The notes beneath the pieces are model-generated. The model was not told the origin of the DNA, ran no database searches, and saw only the letters and a program-made list of their open reading frames with translations. The position numbers and the translations under genes were made by a program. This document shows positions 51,255 through 60,939 of a stretch of 64,000 nucleotides of DNA, piece after piece. Numbering within the stretch: position 1 is the stretch's first letter; the number at the start of each line of letters is the position of its first letter. Origin of the DNA: Candidatus Saccharimonadota bacterium (GTDB lineage: Bacteria > Patescibacteriota > Saccharimonadia > Saccharimonadales > Saccharimonadaceae); contig JAFWLT010000006.1 of the NCBI GenBank assembly GCA_017510925.1, positions 1-64,000 of the forward strand, read 5' to 3'.

Positions 51255-52355
51255 TTATATAAAAGCTTCGTATGCTTTTTCCACCTCTTTCAAAAATTCT
51301 TCTCCATAATAATGCTTAAGAGCATACTCTCTAGCTTTTTTTGCAATCTTCTGGTTCTCTTTTGGATTATTATATAGATATTCCAACTTATCATACCATT
51401 CATTTGGTTTTGCCAAAAATCCATTCTCACCGTCAGAAATCGCCTTCTTAAATGCATAACTAGGTGAAGCAATCGTGGTAGTCTCTGCAGCAGCCGCCTC
51501 AAAGAATTTCAAATCTGATTTACAGTTAGTAAAATCGTTTATCACAAGTGGTGCTATATTTACATCCACCTCTTCAAATAAAGTCTGCATTTTTAAGTAT
51601 TTAACTGGCTTTAACAGTTCTATTTTCCCCTCTTTCAACTTGCTACCCATACTTTCTGATAGTCCCAAAAAACCAACCACTAAAATTTTAGCATCCTCAT
51701 GATTATTTAAAAACTTAATTATCCCTGATTCGGCAACCCGAAAGTCTTTTGTGTGCGTAGGCGAACCACTAAAATAACCAATCACGAAACCGTCGTGGGC
51801 CTTTTTCTTGTCGTTAAAAACCCGGACCTGTCTTTTGTTTAGAGAGTTAGAAATCACTTTGTACGGCTTAGAAAAACTTCTTTTTATTTTCTTCCCCAAA
51901 AAATCGTTCGTCACTAGAAAGCCATCTACTCTTTTAGCTATCCTTCTCACTCCACTGATATACAAAGCCCAGTAAAAAATATTTACACTTTTAGTCGAAC
52001 GCATAACCAAAGCTAGATCTCTAAAATCAAAAATTAAATCATCAAGATCAAATAGAACTTTTTTACCTTCTTGTTTTACTAAATCTATAATTTTCAAAAG
52101 TTTATTATCTTTAGCAGACTGCCTCAATATAATTAAAAGATCAATATCGCCTAGATGTTTTTTTACTTCATCTATTTCGGAATTTAAAAAATACACAGCT
52201 TGCCAAGAACTGTCATGATCATCTAATACTTCCATCACATTACAGACACGATATCTAAATTGTGCAGATTCTTCGTCTTCCACCAAATACATAGCAATTT
52301 TTCTTTTTTCTTTTTTTGCTATATTGATTAAGTCAATTCTGTCTTCTAATTCCAT
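51255..52355 (-). CDS. GT-B fold glycosyltransferase
   Basis: A 366-residue enzyme. The N-terminal half has a Rossmann-like fold (DIDLLIILRQSAKDN, KKVLFDLDDLIFDF). The C-terminal half carries the donor-site pattern of family 4-like enzymes: FVIGYFSGSPTHTKDF, NIAPLVINDFTNCKSDLKFFEAAAAETTTIASPS (E-x7-E-like), and the closing EDGENGFLAKP-like SDGENGFLAKPNEWYDKL. I start at the ATG 52353-52355 with AAGGA ahead, directly after the stop of the large GT2 gene; the open frame further upstream overlaps that gene. Confidence 0.85.
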   Translation of the reverse strand: MELEDRIDLINIAKKEKRKIAMYLVEDEESAQFRYRVCNVMEVLDDHDSSWQAVYFLNSEIDEVKKHLGDIDLLIILRQSAKDNKLLKIIDLVKQEGKKVLFDLDDLIFDFRDLALVMRSTKSVNIFYWALYISGVRRIAKRVDGFLVTNDFLGKKIKRSFSKPYKVISNSLNKRQVRVFNDKKKAHDGFVIGYFSGSPTHTKDFRVAESGIIKFLNNHEDAKILVVGFLGLSESMGSKLKEGKIELLKPVKYLKMQTLFEEVDVNIAPLVINDFTNCKSDLKFFEAAAAETTTIASPSYAFKKAISDGENGFLAKPNEWYDKLEYLYNNPKENQKIAKKAREYALKHYYGEEFLKEVEKAYEAFI

Positions 52356-52356
52356 A

Positions 52357-54195
52357 TTATTTCCTTGGGAGCAAAAACCACATTTTATTTGTGAAGTTCG
52401 GATTGTAAAATTCATCGTGATTTAATCGGTCACCCCATTTATTCCACATATATTCTTGCTCCCAATTAAATCTGTCTATTTTATCTGGATCCCTATCAGA
52501 ACCACGAGATTTAGATTCAAAATGATAAAGTTCTACCATAGGAAGCACTATATTGAAATAACCAGCCTTTAAAAGTTTTAAATCAAGATCGACATCATTA
52601 TAAGCAACTTTCAAATCCTCTTCAAGGCCACCAACTTCTTCAAATTTTTTCTTTTCTACGGCAAGACACGCACCAGTCACTCCGGCATAATCATATGGTA
52701 CTCTCAATCTTCCATACATACCAGGAAAATCTCTTTCCTCGCCCAAATATGCATGCGAAGCAACGCCTCCAAGACCCATAATTACGCCTGCATGCTGCAC
52801 TGTCTCATCTGGGTATAACAATTTTGCTCCAACTGCGCCAATATGTGGCTGCACAGCATAGCCAACCATCATAGTGAGCCATCTAGGAGTAATTATTTCA
52901 GTATCGTTGTTAAGAAGCACCAGGATGTCCCCGTCTGCTTTTTTGGCTGCTAAATTATTAATTTTTGAATAATTAAATTCCATTTTCGCATCTACTACTT
53001 TGAAATTTTTATATTTTTTCTTATATTCATCAAAAAGTTTAAAGGTCTCTTCTTCTTCACTATTATTATTTATCAAAAGTATTTCAAAATTTTTATATTT
53101 AGTCTTCTTGTAAATAGACTCTAAACAAACTCTCGTCGTATCTGCCAAATCTTTTGTTGGAATTAAAATTGAAACTTTTGGTTCTTTATCCAACTGATAT
53201 ATTACCTTATAGGCAGTAGACTTGGTATCTTTTTTTACCTCGCCTTTTAGCCCTCGCCTTTTCAGGGCTGCTTCAATGGCCTTTTTGCCTACGTCGTTTG
53301 CGTATTCCTTATTATCAATATCAAGCGCTGTTGATTTTTTTGACATTCGCCAGTGATATAAAATTTTTGGAATATGATATATCTTTTCTCTGTCTATCTG
53401 CTCTGTCACCCTGAGGAACAAATCATAATCCTGTGCGCCTTCTAAACCTACCGTAAAACCACCAATTTTTTTCACTAGACTAGTTCTTATTACCGATAAG
53501 TGACAAATGTAGTTCATGCTAAGTAATGTATCCGGAGAAAAATCCGGTTTAAAGTGTGGATCACACCTCCTACCATCCAAACTTATTTTGTCTTCATCTG
53601 AGTATATCAGATCCAATTTTTTGTCGTTATTCAAAGCTTTTACCACTTCACAAAACGCATTCTTCTCTACAATATCGTCATTGTCTACCAAGGCAATAAA
53701 TTCACCCTTAGCCATATCGAGCGCATCATTAGTAGCTGTAGATATATGCCCATTTTTGGTACGATATTTTATCTTTATTTTTTTATTTTTTTCATATTCC
53801 TTCAAAATTTTTTTCGTACTTCTTTTTGTTGAAGCGTCATCTACAATGCAAATTTCAAAATTAGAATAAGTTTGCCCTAAAATTGATTCAATACAAAGCT
53901 TAAGATAATCACCTCTTACATTATAAACTGGCATTAAAACAGAAATTAAAGGTTTGTATTTAAAATCCTCACATTTGTCATCGATTTTTTCAGTTTGTTT
54001 AATCCATAAATTGTATTCTGCAATTTTGAATGGGTCCAAAAACAAGCCTTTCCCCACCGTTTCTCTCACCACGCCAAAAAGTGTTCTTAGATATTTTCCC
54101 CACAATTTTGGTGGCACCAAAAAATGATATTTTCTCCAAAGTGATTTTGTTCCACGATATAAAGTTATTGAAAAATTTTTTACTTTTCTTATCAT
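52357..54195 (-). CDS. Two-domain family 2 glycosyltransferase
   Basis: A 612-residue protein with two GT-A domains in tandem. Domain one begins near residue 83 (LISVLMPVYNVRGDYLKLCIESIL), with VDDASTKRS and LVDNDDIVE as donor and metal sites. Domain two begins near 345 (KVSILIPTKDLADTTRVC), with INNNSEEEET and LLNNDTEI as DXD-like motif, then GAVGAKLLYPDETVQHAGVIMG, characteristic of rhamnosyl/galactofuranosyl-type transferases. One protein may add two different linkages. It overlaps the neighbouring membrane protein gene by 4 bases. Confidence 0.9.
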   Translation of the reverse strand: MIRKVKNFSITLYRGTKSLWRKYHFLVPPKLWGKYLRTLFGVVRETVGKGLFLDPFKIAEYNLWIKQTEKIDDKCEDFKYKPLISVLMPVYNVRGDYLKLCIESILGQTYSNFEICIVDDASTKRSTKKILKEYEKNKKIKIKYRTKNGHISTATNDALDMAKGEFIALVDNDDIVEKNAFCEVVKALNNDKKLDLIYSDEDKISLDGRRCDPHFKPDFSPDTLLSMNYICHLSVIRTSLVKKIGGFTVGLEGAQDYDLFLRVTEQIDREKIYHIPKILYHWRMSKKSTALDIDNKEYANDVGKKAIEAALKRRGLKGEVKKDTKSTAYKVIYQLDKEPKVSILIPTKDLADTTRVCLESIYKKTKYKNFEILLINNNSEEEETFKLFDEYKKKYKNFKVVDAKMEFNYSKINNLAAKKADGDILVLLNNDTEIITPRWLTMMVGYAVQPHIGAVGAKLLYPDETVQHAGVIMGLGGVASHAYLGEERDFPGMYGRLRVPYDYAGVTGACLAVEKKKFEEVGGLEEDLKVAYNDVDLDLKLLKAGYFNIVLPMVELYHFESKSRGSDRDPDKIDRFNWEQEYMWNKWGDRLNHDEFYNPNFTNKMWFLLPRK

Positions 54196-56150
54196 TTCGT
54201 CACCCTCTCATATATATAATACTCACCCTCTGTATCTGCATAAATCTCTTCGAAATTTTCTGTGCAAGCATTTAATTTACCTGCAGATAACAAATACTTA
54301 GTCGGCCATTTTAATGCATCATCACAACTAAGTTTTAGAGTGAAGTTGTCGGCCGTAACACCTGATATATATTCTGTATCGTCGTCTGTCAAAGTAACTA
54401 CTAAATGTGCATATCTATTATAATAGTCGTCATATTTACCGTCTGGATCAATTATTTTCCATTTAGTGTAATCAGGATAAAAATTCAGTGCATTCAACAT
54501 CTTTGCCCCATTTGCTATGCCTAGTTGTTGAAGTAAAATAGTATTTAGCGCTATCCAATGGGCGTCTTTATCATCACTGGCGATTTCACGAATTTTCTGC
54601 TCTAGAGGGTGTCCAAACACAGCCGTAGTACCTTTAGCAATCGGATTTACGGTAGCACCAGCAGCTAATACTACTGCAGCCGTTCCCACCAGGAATAACT
54701 TTTGATAACGTTTTAGCATCAAGAACACTAGAATCATTAAGCCTACAATCAAGACTATATAATATTTCCAACTCAGATAGCTCAACTCTTTACTACCTAC
54801 AAGACAAATGTACAGAAAACCAAATATCGCAATTACTCCAAAAATTTGCTTTTTTGAAAAAATTTGCTTCTTCCAAATCATATCAATACCCCAAACCGTA
54901 AACAACACCCCAACAAAACCATATGCCCATTCCATTCTAAAACTATCAATGTATGAGAATAGTGAAAGTTTAGCTAATAATTCCGGAAAACCTACCGACA
55001 TAAACACAAACATCACAATAATACACACCAATAACGCATTCCCTACGATCATATTTTTATCACGCTTCATTTTTTTCCAAATCAATGGATATAGCATCAA
55101 AAGAACTGGTGCAAACTGTATAAACGTACTCACTTCAGAACTATTAGAATATGGAATCTGCTTGTATGGCAACACAAACGAAGTCAAATCTGTAAACAAG
55201 CCACCAATACCTTCTCCACCACCCAAGGAGACTCGTTTACCTGGATACACCGTACTATACAACGCTACTATTGCATCTCTACTATTCCACAACATCCATC
55301 CCAAAACGCCTAGGGCAAATAGCGCCATGATAACAATTCGCCAAATATCCTTTTTCTTAAACGTAATTTCCTTTTTATCGCGTATTAAGCAAACTATAAA
55401 TAATGTCAGCATCACCAGACCTACTGGAATTTGGAGTGGTGGGTAAAGCGCCATCACGTAAGCAATAGCTGATACTGGCAATATTGCCGTAAAGAGCCAC
55501 CTCTTCCACTTTTCCGTAGTGAAGAAATAGTATGCTGCCACAAACAAAGTCAAACCCCAAATAAACACATCCACTGCTGCCACAAACCACCATTGTACTG
55601 CTGGCGCAAACGCCACCATAATAGCACCTAGAAGTGCTACCTTCTTATTCCCCTTTGTGATAATAATGCAAGCCTCAAAGCTCACCAATATCAATAGAAT
55701 CAGTCTCAAACACCAATACCACGACAAACCATATTCATTGCCAAGTATTATATATCCCCAAGTGAATGGTTTTGCCACCATAGTTATGTCTTTTACTGGG
55801 GTGTTATGGCCTAAAATCATATCATGACCACCCAAGCTTACTAAATCATTATTCTTTTCGTAATCATTATAATATTGCGACATAAAATACGGAGCATGCC
55901 CCAACCATTCATCACTTCTGATAGATCTACTGGTCCCAAGTATTATGCTCTCTGATTTGTATTCATCATAATTCGCAAATATCTTGTTGTACTCATTTAT
56001 AGATGAACCGTGAATTTTAAACGCCACACACAAAACAAAAACTATCAAGGCTATTAAATAGCGCCATTTTATTATAAAAAGTACAACTTTTTTTAGGAAT
56101 TCCAGAAGGCTTAAAAACCATCCAATAACACCCTCTTTTTTCTGCCCCAT
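54192..56150 (-). CDS. Large polytopic membrane protein, probable GT-C-type transferase
   Basis: A 652-residue protein with 12 to 14 membrane spans between residues 20 and 500. A large external loop after span one holds SIILGTSRSIRSDEWLGHAPYFMSQYY, and SDEW may supply catalytic acid residues as in GT-C enzymes. A soluble C-terminal domain of about 130 residues follows (LNFYPDYTKWKIIDPDGKYDDYY...). It resembles the YfhO-like membrane proteins of surface-glycan loci. Direct substrate evidence is missing. It is coupled to the two-domain GT2 gene. Confidence 0.72.
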   Translation of the reverse strand: MGQKKEGVIGWFLSLLEFLKKVVLFIIKWRYLIALIVFVLCVAFKIHGSSINEYNKIFANYDEYKSESIILGTSRSIRSDEWLGHAPYFMSQYYNDYEKNNDLVSLGGHDMILGHNTPVKDITMVAKPFTWGYIILGNEYGLSWYWCLRLILLILVSFEACIIITKGNKKVALLGAIMVAFAPAVQWWFVAAVDVFIWGLTLFVAAYYFFTTEKWKRWLFTAILPVSAIAYVMALYPPLQIPVGLVMLTLFIVCLIRDKKEITFKKKDIWRIVIMALFALGVLGWMLWNSRDAIVALYSTVYPGKRVSLGGGEGIGGLFTDLTSFVLPYKQIPYSNSSEVSTFIQFAPVLLMLYPLIWKKMKRDKNMIVGNALLVCIIVMFVFMSVGFPELLAKLSLFSYIDSFRMEWAYGFVGVLFTVWGIDMIWKKQIFSKKQIFGVIAIFGFLYICLVGSKELSYLSWKYYIVLIVGLMILVFLMLKRYQKLFLVGTAAVVLAAGATVNPIAKGTTAVFGHPLEQKIREIASDDKDAHWIALNTILLQQLGIANGAKMLNALNFYPDYTKWKIIDPDGKYDDYYNRYAHLVVTLTDDDTEYISGVTADNFTLKLSCDDALKWPTKYLLSAGKLNACTENFEEIYADTEGEYYIYERVTK

Positions 56151-56218
56151 AACACCTCTCTTACTTTTTATATCTTATACTATTTTACCATATTTGCCCT
56201 TGAAAAACTATGGCGATA

Positions 56219-58132
56219 CTATTTTTCTACAAAAGTTCTTTTATAAGCTTTCACATTCCCCACGTCAAAGAACTTACCTTTAGGAATAAATGCCACCATT
56301 CCGTTTTTTTCTCTAACTTGGTCCAGCACACTCGTAAGTTCAAATTCACCACCTTCTTTTCTATTGTTCTCTATATTGTCTCTCAAAAGGTCAAAAACTT
56401 CCTTAGTCAAAATATACTCGCCAAATACAGCAAAGTATTTTTTCTCATCACCACATTTTGTATAATACTCTTCGGCTGCAAGCGCGACATCGGGTTTTTC
56501 CACCATCTTATCTACATAGAAATAATCTTTTGAATTTTCCAATTTACCACTAAGTATTCCGTATCTACTTACGTCACCTTCAGGAATTTCACATACCGAT
56601 ACAGATAATTGGTTAGTCTCAGCAAAATTCTTCAAAAATTGTTCAGTACAAGATTCATTAATATCGGATTTATAAAGTTGATCACCAAGCGCTAGGAGCA
56701 CTGGTTCACCACCAGCAAACTCCTCACATAAAGACACAGCGTGACCAAAACCGAGTTTTTCAGTTTGATACACATATTTGATTTTTTTACCAATTTTTTG
56801 TATCTTTGCCTCATACTCCAAAAGTTCTGGCGATAATTTTGCAGCCACCTCACTAGATAATTTACCTTTAAATAATTTATCATAATCCTCTTTATCGCCC
56901 TCATCTATTACTAAACAAATTTCCTCAATTCCAGCATCAGAGATTTCTTCAGCTAAGCTCAAAATCACCGGTTTTATAATTCCATCATCATCTATTACTG
57001 GAAGAAAGGCTTTCTTTATACACTTTGTAATCGGGAACATTCTAGTACCATTCCCAGCCACCGGAATAATAGCCTTTTTAATCGGCTTAGTCTCTTCTAT
57101 TGTCAAAGTATAAGCATCCATACCAAGAACATCTTTAAAATATTTCAAGATAGCATCTTGAGATTCTTTGTTTTTAGCCAAAACCTGCACCGAGCCATCT
57201 CCCTGTGAGCCCACGCCCTTTCTACCAAACGAATTGGAGACAATATATTCGTCGTTTAAGACTTTGTGTAGAGCTGGTGAGGTTAATTCTTCTGGGCAAG
57301 CCGGAGCGACCTTTTCATCAAAATTTTGCTGGGCTTTTAACATCATTTCGCCAACTTTTTCTACATCGCCACTCTCAATATATTCAATACATTTATGCAC
57401 TATTTCATCATTATCTACCCCCAAAGCTTCTTGAACTTTTTCATCAATCTCATTTTCTGCGAACGGGAAAGATCGGTTAAGATCTGCCAAAATTTTTACG
57501 GTATCCTTTTTAGACATTAAATCTGCAAACACAAAATAAAGTGGCTTAGAAACTTTAATGTTTTTTACATCAATTCTGTCCCCATCAAAAGTAAGCAGCA
57601 CTGGCTTTTTGCCAAAGGCGCAAGCTTGGTCCAATTTACCACACCTAGATGGAGTAGTAATTTCACCAAGGTATGCTAAATTCATTTCCCCAATCACATT
57701 AAGATGCAAATTGTACAACTGATTAAATGCTCTTGCTACCAAAACACAAATTGCTGCAGAAGAAGAGAGACCTTTTTTCTCTGGAATAGTAACTTTATTA
57801 ATAGCAATTTTAACTCCACCAACATTATACTGCTCTTTAATGCATGCAGCTACACCAGCGATATAACTCCAATAACCACCCTCTTCAGCGATTTCTTTGA
57901 GTTTATCGTAATCCATCTCGCATTCAAAAGAGTCACCACTTTCTACATTTTCTACAATCACCTTATCAGAAATCGTAGCCGTAGCATAAATTCCCTCTTC
58001 AATCCCAGTAACAATTGCATAGCCTTTATTTAGCTTATTATTAATATTCCTATAACGTCCAGCCCAGTCGCTATGTTCACCCATTATACAAAGACGACCT
58101 GGTACAAATAAGTTAATTGCTCTTTCTTCCAT
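56219..58132 (-). CDS. GHMP sugar kinase fused to a UTP:sugar-1-phosphate nucleotidyltransferase
   Basis: A 637-residue fusion. Residues 1-340 are a GHMP kinase like galactokinase: PGRLCIMGEHSDWAG (motif 1, 11-25), IPEKKGLSSSAAICV (ATP loop, 116-130), CGKLDQACAFG (164-174) and GRKGVGSQGDGSV (motif 3, 303-315). Residues 352-637 are a GalU-like nucleotidyltransferase: IIPVAGNGTRMFPITK (355-370), FLPVIDDDGIIKP, LGFGHAV, LALGDQLY, VEKPDVA. It should phosphorylate a salvaged sugar and activate the product to a nucleotide sugar within one chain. The domain order is opposite to FKP (which has nucleotidyltransferase first). The sugar is not determined; galactose would fit with galE nearby. Confidence 0.85.
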   Translation of the reverse strand: MEERAINLFVPGRLCIMGEHSDWAGRYRNINNKLNKGYAIVTGIEEGIYATATISDKVIVENVESGDSFECEMDYDKLKEIAEEGGYWSYIAGVAACIKEQYNVGGVKIAINKVTIPEKKGLSSSAAICVLVARAFNQLYNLHLNVIGEMNLAYLGEITTPSRCGKLDQACAFGKKPVLLTFDGDRIDVKNIKVSKPLYFVFADLMSKKDTVKILADLNRSFPFAENEIDEKVQEALGVDNDEIVHKCIEYIESGDVEKVGEMMLKAQQNFDEKVAPACPEELTSPALHKVLNDEYIVSNSFGRKGVGSQGDGSVQVLAKNKESQDAILKYFKDVLGMDAYTLTIEETKPIKKAIIPVAGNGTRMFPITKCIKKAFLPVIDDDGIIKPVILSLAEEISDAGIEEICLVIDEGDKEDYDKLFKGKLSSEVAAKLSPELLEYEAKIQKIGKKIKYVYQTEKLGFGHAVSLCEEFAGGEPVLLALGDQLYKSDINESCTEQFLKNFAETNQLSVSVCEIPEGDVSRYGILSGKLENSKDYFYVDKMVEKPDVALAAEEYYTKCGDEKKYFAVFGEYILTKEVFDLLRDNIENNRKEGGEFELTSVLDQVREKNGMVAFIPKGKFFDVGNVKAYKRTFVEK

Positions 58133-58138
58133 ATTCTC

Positions 58139-59182
58139 CTACCATTTTATATCTATGTTAAATTTATTAATTACAAAATTATATGTCTTCATAAAACATT
58201 TCATCATATGCATTTTATAAATTTTCTGTACTATAAATAACTTTCTATTGGTCCCTTTATTTTTGTGAATATAACCAAGTTTTATATATTTATTATTTCT
58301 CCATAGTGGATTATTTTTATCTAGAAAAGTAGTAATTTCTTTTAGAACTTTAGAAAAATTTGCAGTCTTATCGGTTAAAAGCCTAAATGGAATAGAAATT
58401 CCAAGATGGAGGAACGCGTTTGCATCTGCGTAGTACATAAAATCTTCGGAAAGATTTTCTTCTACATATTTTTTTCTAATATCCGTTAAGGCATCGTACA
58501 TCTCTTGTACTAATTCTTTTTTGATATTATTAATCGTAGAAGTTTCTATAATCATATAATCATATAGTGACTCTTCGACAAAAACAATTTTTTTGGTTTG
58601 CCTATAAACGTATTGAAGTAGCACCATATCCTCATAGCCTTTTGGCGCCGTTTCAAAGAACACGTTGTTTTTTACTAACTCAGCTTTAAAAATCTTATTC
58701 CAGATAGCACTATTCACTTCCAAAAGTAGTCCTGGATTTTTTTGTGGGTAAATAGTTTTGTGACGAGGATTGCACATTTCGTCTACGATTAGCTTGCCAG
58801 TCGCAGCATTAATTCTAGAATAACCACAAACAGCAATATCAGCTTTTTTGCTAGTTACTGCTTTATATAATTTTTCAACATATTCCGGCTTTACTTTATC
58901 ATCAGAATCTAGAAAACCAATATATTCACCTTCAGCTGCAAATATACCATCTTTTCTAGCTTTATACTGTCCACCGTTTTTCTTGTTTATTACCTTAATA
59001 AATTTATATTTTTTGGCATAACTCTCAAGAATTTTTTTAGTATTGTCTGTGGATCCATCATTTACGCAGATCACCTCAAAATTATGCATAGTTTGATTTA
59101 CTAGCGACATCAACAAGTCATCTAGATATTTTTCGCAGTTGTAACAAGGAATTATTAGGCTAACCCCAACAGATTTTTTCAT
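58139..59182 (-). CDS. Family 2 glycosyltransferase
   Basis: A 347-residue GT-A enzyme: VSLIIPCYNCEKYLDDLL, VCVNDGSTDNTK, KNGGQYKARKDGIF, FLDSDDKV (DXD-like). The C-terminal third is very basic and aromatic, probably a membrane contact. The start is the ATG at 59180-59182, which lies 7 bases after TGGTATAAT; an ATG three codons upstream overlaps that box and is unlikely. The kinase-nucleotidyltransferase gene follows 6 bases later, so both share this leaderless promoter. Confidence 0.88.
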   Translation of the reverse strand: MKKSVGVSLIIPCYNCEKYLDDLLMSLVNQTMHNFEVICVNDGSTDNTKKILESYAKKYKFIKVINKKNGGQYKARKDGIFAAEGEYIGFLDSDDKVKPEYVEKLYKAVTSKKADIAVCGYSRINAATGKLIVDEMCNPRHKTIYPQKNPGLLLEVNSAIWNKIFKAELVKNNVFFETAPKGYEDMVLLQYVYRQTKKIVFVEESLYDYMIIETSTINNIKKELVQEMYDALTDIRKKYVEENLSEDFMYYADANAFLHLGISIPFRLLTDKTANFSKVLKEITTFLDKNNPLWRNNKYIKLGYIHKNKGTNRKLFIVQKIYKMHMMKCFMKTYNFVINKFNIDIKW

Positions 59183-59226
59183 ACTATTCATTATACCACA
59201 AAACAGTTGTCATATAAGAACAGGGG

Positions 59227-60939
59227 CTATTTCTCTACCAGCTCAATTTCTATAGCTTCCATCCTTAACCCATCACCAGTTGTGCCAGCAAGAGCACCAT
59301 CTTTTACCCAACCCATCCAGCCTATATTCTGTACGTGCGCCCTATAATAAACACTGTACTTATTTGCAAGGGCATCAGTAAGTCTTATTTCTATAGCTTC
59401 CATCCTTAACCCATCACCAGTTGTGCCAGCAAGAGCACCATCTTTTACGTCACCCATCCAGCCTATATTCTGTACGTGTGTTCTATATATAATACTTCCT
59501 TTTTGTGCTAATTCCTCTGGCAGTTTTATTTTAATTGCTTCAACTCTCAACGCTCGCCCAGTTGTACCAGCAGTTTCGCCATCACTTACAGTATTCATCC
59601 AACCAATATCTTGTACATGTGCCGAATATTCTAATTTATTACTTACTTTCTTCTTCACCATTTTTATTTGTATTGCTTCTATTCTTCTACTTTCGTTAAC
59701 TGTACCAGAAATCTCATTATTTTTTACCCAATCCATCCAACCAATACCTTCTACATGTGTTCTATAATATATATCAAATCTCTTGGCCAAAGTTCCGGTC
59801 AGTCGAATTTGAACTGCTTCCATCCTTAATCCATCACCAGTCGTGCCAGCTATAGCACCGTCCTTAACGTAATTCATCCAACCTATATTTTGTACGTGCG
59901 CACGATATTCTATACCGGTTTCGCCACCTGATTTAATTTGGAGAGCCTCCATCCTAGCTCCATAGCCAGCCGTCCCAGACATTTCTCCACCATTTGCCCA
60001 ACCAAGCCACCCATAATGTTCAACATGGCTCTGATAGGTAAGTTCATAATCAGTCTCTTCAGCTGGTAGTCTATTATTTGACAGTACTGTAGAAAGCGAC
60101 GGCCAACCATCCCAAGTAATATTTCCAAACCAATCTTCAAAATAAGAATAAAAGTTTCTATTTCCATATGCCCCACAATGAGCCGTACCATAACCAGCTG
60201 CAAGTGCCCCGGCATTTGGTTGATACGGCGTATATCTATATAACGCAGATGTAGCTAAGTTCTGTATATAAACAGTAGAACTGCCACAAGCCGGGTCTGG
60301 ACTATATCTCACATTATTATTACCGATTGGATAATATGATGAGTTACCATCCATCACGATTCTAAATAATTCTGCTGCATTTCTAATTTGATTTTTGAAC
60401 CCATAATACTTTTCCGAACAAGCTGCTGTATCTGGGCATCCATAACCAGCCGTTCTTTGATAATCCCAGCTATTTGGAATTGGATCCGTAATAAGGCCAG
60501 TTTCCTTCTGGATCAATACAATTAATACTTTCGGATTAATATGATAATCTTGCGCTGCCTGCCAAATAATATGTGCAGCCGATTCTCCATTCATATTTTC
60601 TTCAGCAAGACACACCGTATGACCATCTTTTACATGCCATGTTGTTGGTGGAGTTTGGTCAGAGAAATAATCCACCCTTGTACCAACACTACTAAAATTA
60701 GTATTATAGCATCTACCCTTAGACCACAAAAAATTTTGAATATCAGCTTCGCTCATAGATCTATAATCCGTCATTTGATAATCAGATATAATGTGCCCAG
60801 CTTGAAAATTATTTAAATTAGCCGCACTTGTATTTCCCTCTACTTTCCCGAATTTCTGTGCCAAAAATACAAACAAGAATATTGCCACAAAAATACCTAA
60901 GCCAAAAACTACTAAATTGCGATAGTTTCTTCGTCTCAT
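59227..60939 (-). CDS. Membrane-anchored lysozyme-like protein with six ChW repeats
   Basis: A 570-residue protein. One span (about 10-27) anchors it. Residues 45-290 form a globular domain with VLIVLIQKETGLI (candidate catalytic Glu146) and six cysteines, resembling a lysozyme-like hydrolase. Residues about 292-570 are six repeats of about 47 residues: YRAHVQNIGWM..VKDGALAGTTGDGLRMEAIEI, the clostridial hydrophobic W (ChW) pattern, each with the Gly-Trp pair. ChW repeats are known as extracellular binding modules. The last two repeats are nearly identical in DNA. The gene overlaps the upstream anchored hypothetical gene by 4 bases. Confidence 0.85.
   Translation of the reverse strand: MRRRNYRNLVVFGLGIFVAIFLFVFLAQKFGKVEGNTSAANLNNFQAGHIISDYQMTDYRSMSEADIQNFLWSKGRCYNTNFSSVGTRVDYFSDQTPPTTWHVKDGHTVCLAEENMNGESAAHIIWQAAQDYHINPKVLIVLIQKETGLITDPIPNSWDYQRTAGYGCPDTAACSEKYYGFKNQIRNAAELFRIVMDGNSSYYPIGNNNVRYSPDPACGSSTVYIQNLATSALYRYTPYQPNAGALAAGYGTAHCGAYGNRNFYSYFEDWFGNITWDGWPSLSTVLSNNRLPAEETDYELTYQSHVEHYGWLGWANGGEMSGTAGYGARMEALQIKSGGETGIEYRAHVQNIGWMNYVKDGAIAGTTGDGLRMEAVQIRLTGTLAKRFDIYYRTHVEGIGWMDWVKNNEISGTVNESRRIEAIQIKMVKKKVSNKLEYSAHVQDIGWMNTVSDGETAGTTGRALRVEAIKIKLPEELAQKGSIIYRTHVQNIGWMGDVKDGALAGTTGDGLRMEAIEIRLTDALANKYSVYYRAHVQNIGWMGWVKDGALAGTTGDGLRMEAIEIELVEK
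59246..59477 (-). repeat. Near-identical 141-base tandem repeat units in the ChW region
   Basis: Bases 59246-59336 and 59387-59477 match except for a three-base difference in the middle (59308-59310 against 59449-59451), with 62 and 27 identical bases on each side. The offset is 141 bases (47 codons), so unit number can change without a frameshift. Confidence 0.85.

Noticed and set aside
59246-60050. Regular repeats that might suggest a CRISPR array
   Set aside because: The repeat unit is 141 bases, in frame, and encodes ChW protein repeats. There are no short unique spacers, and no cas genes are present.
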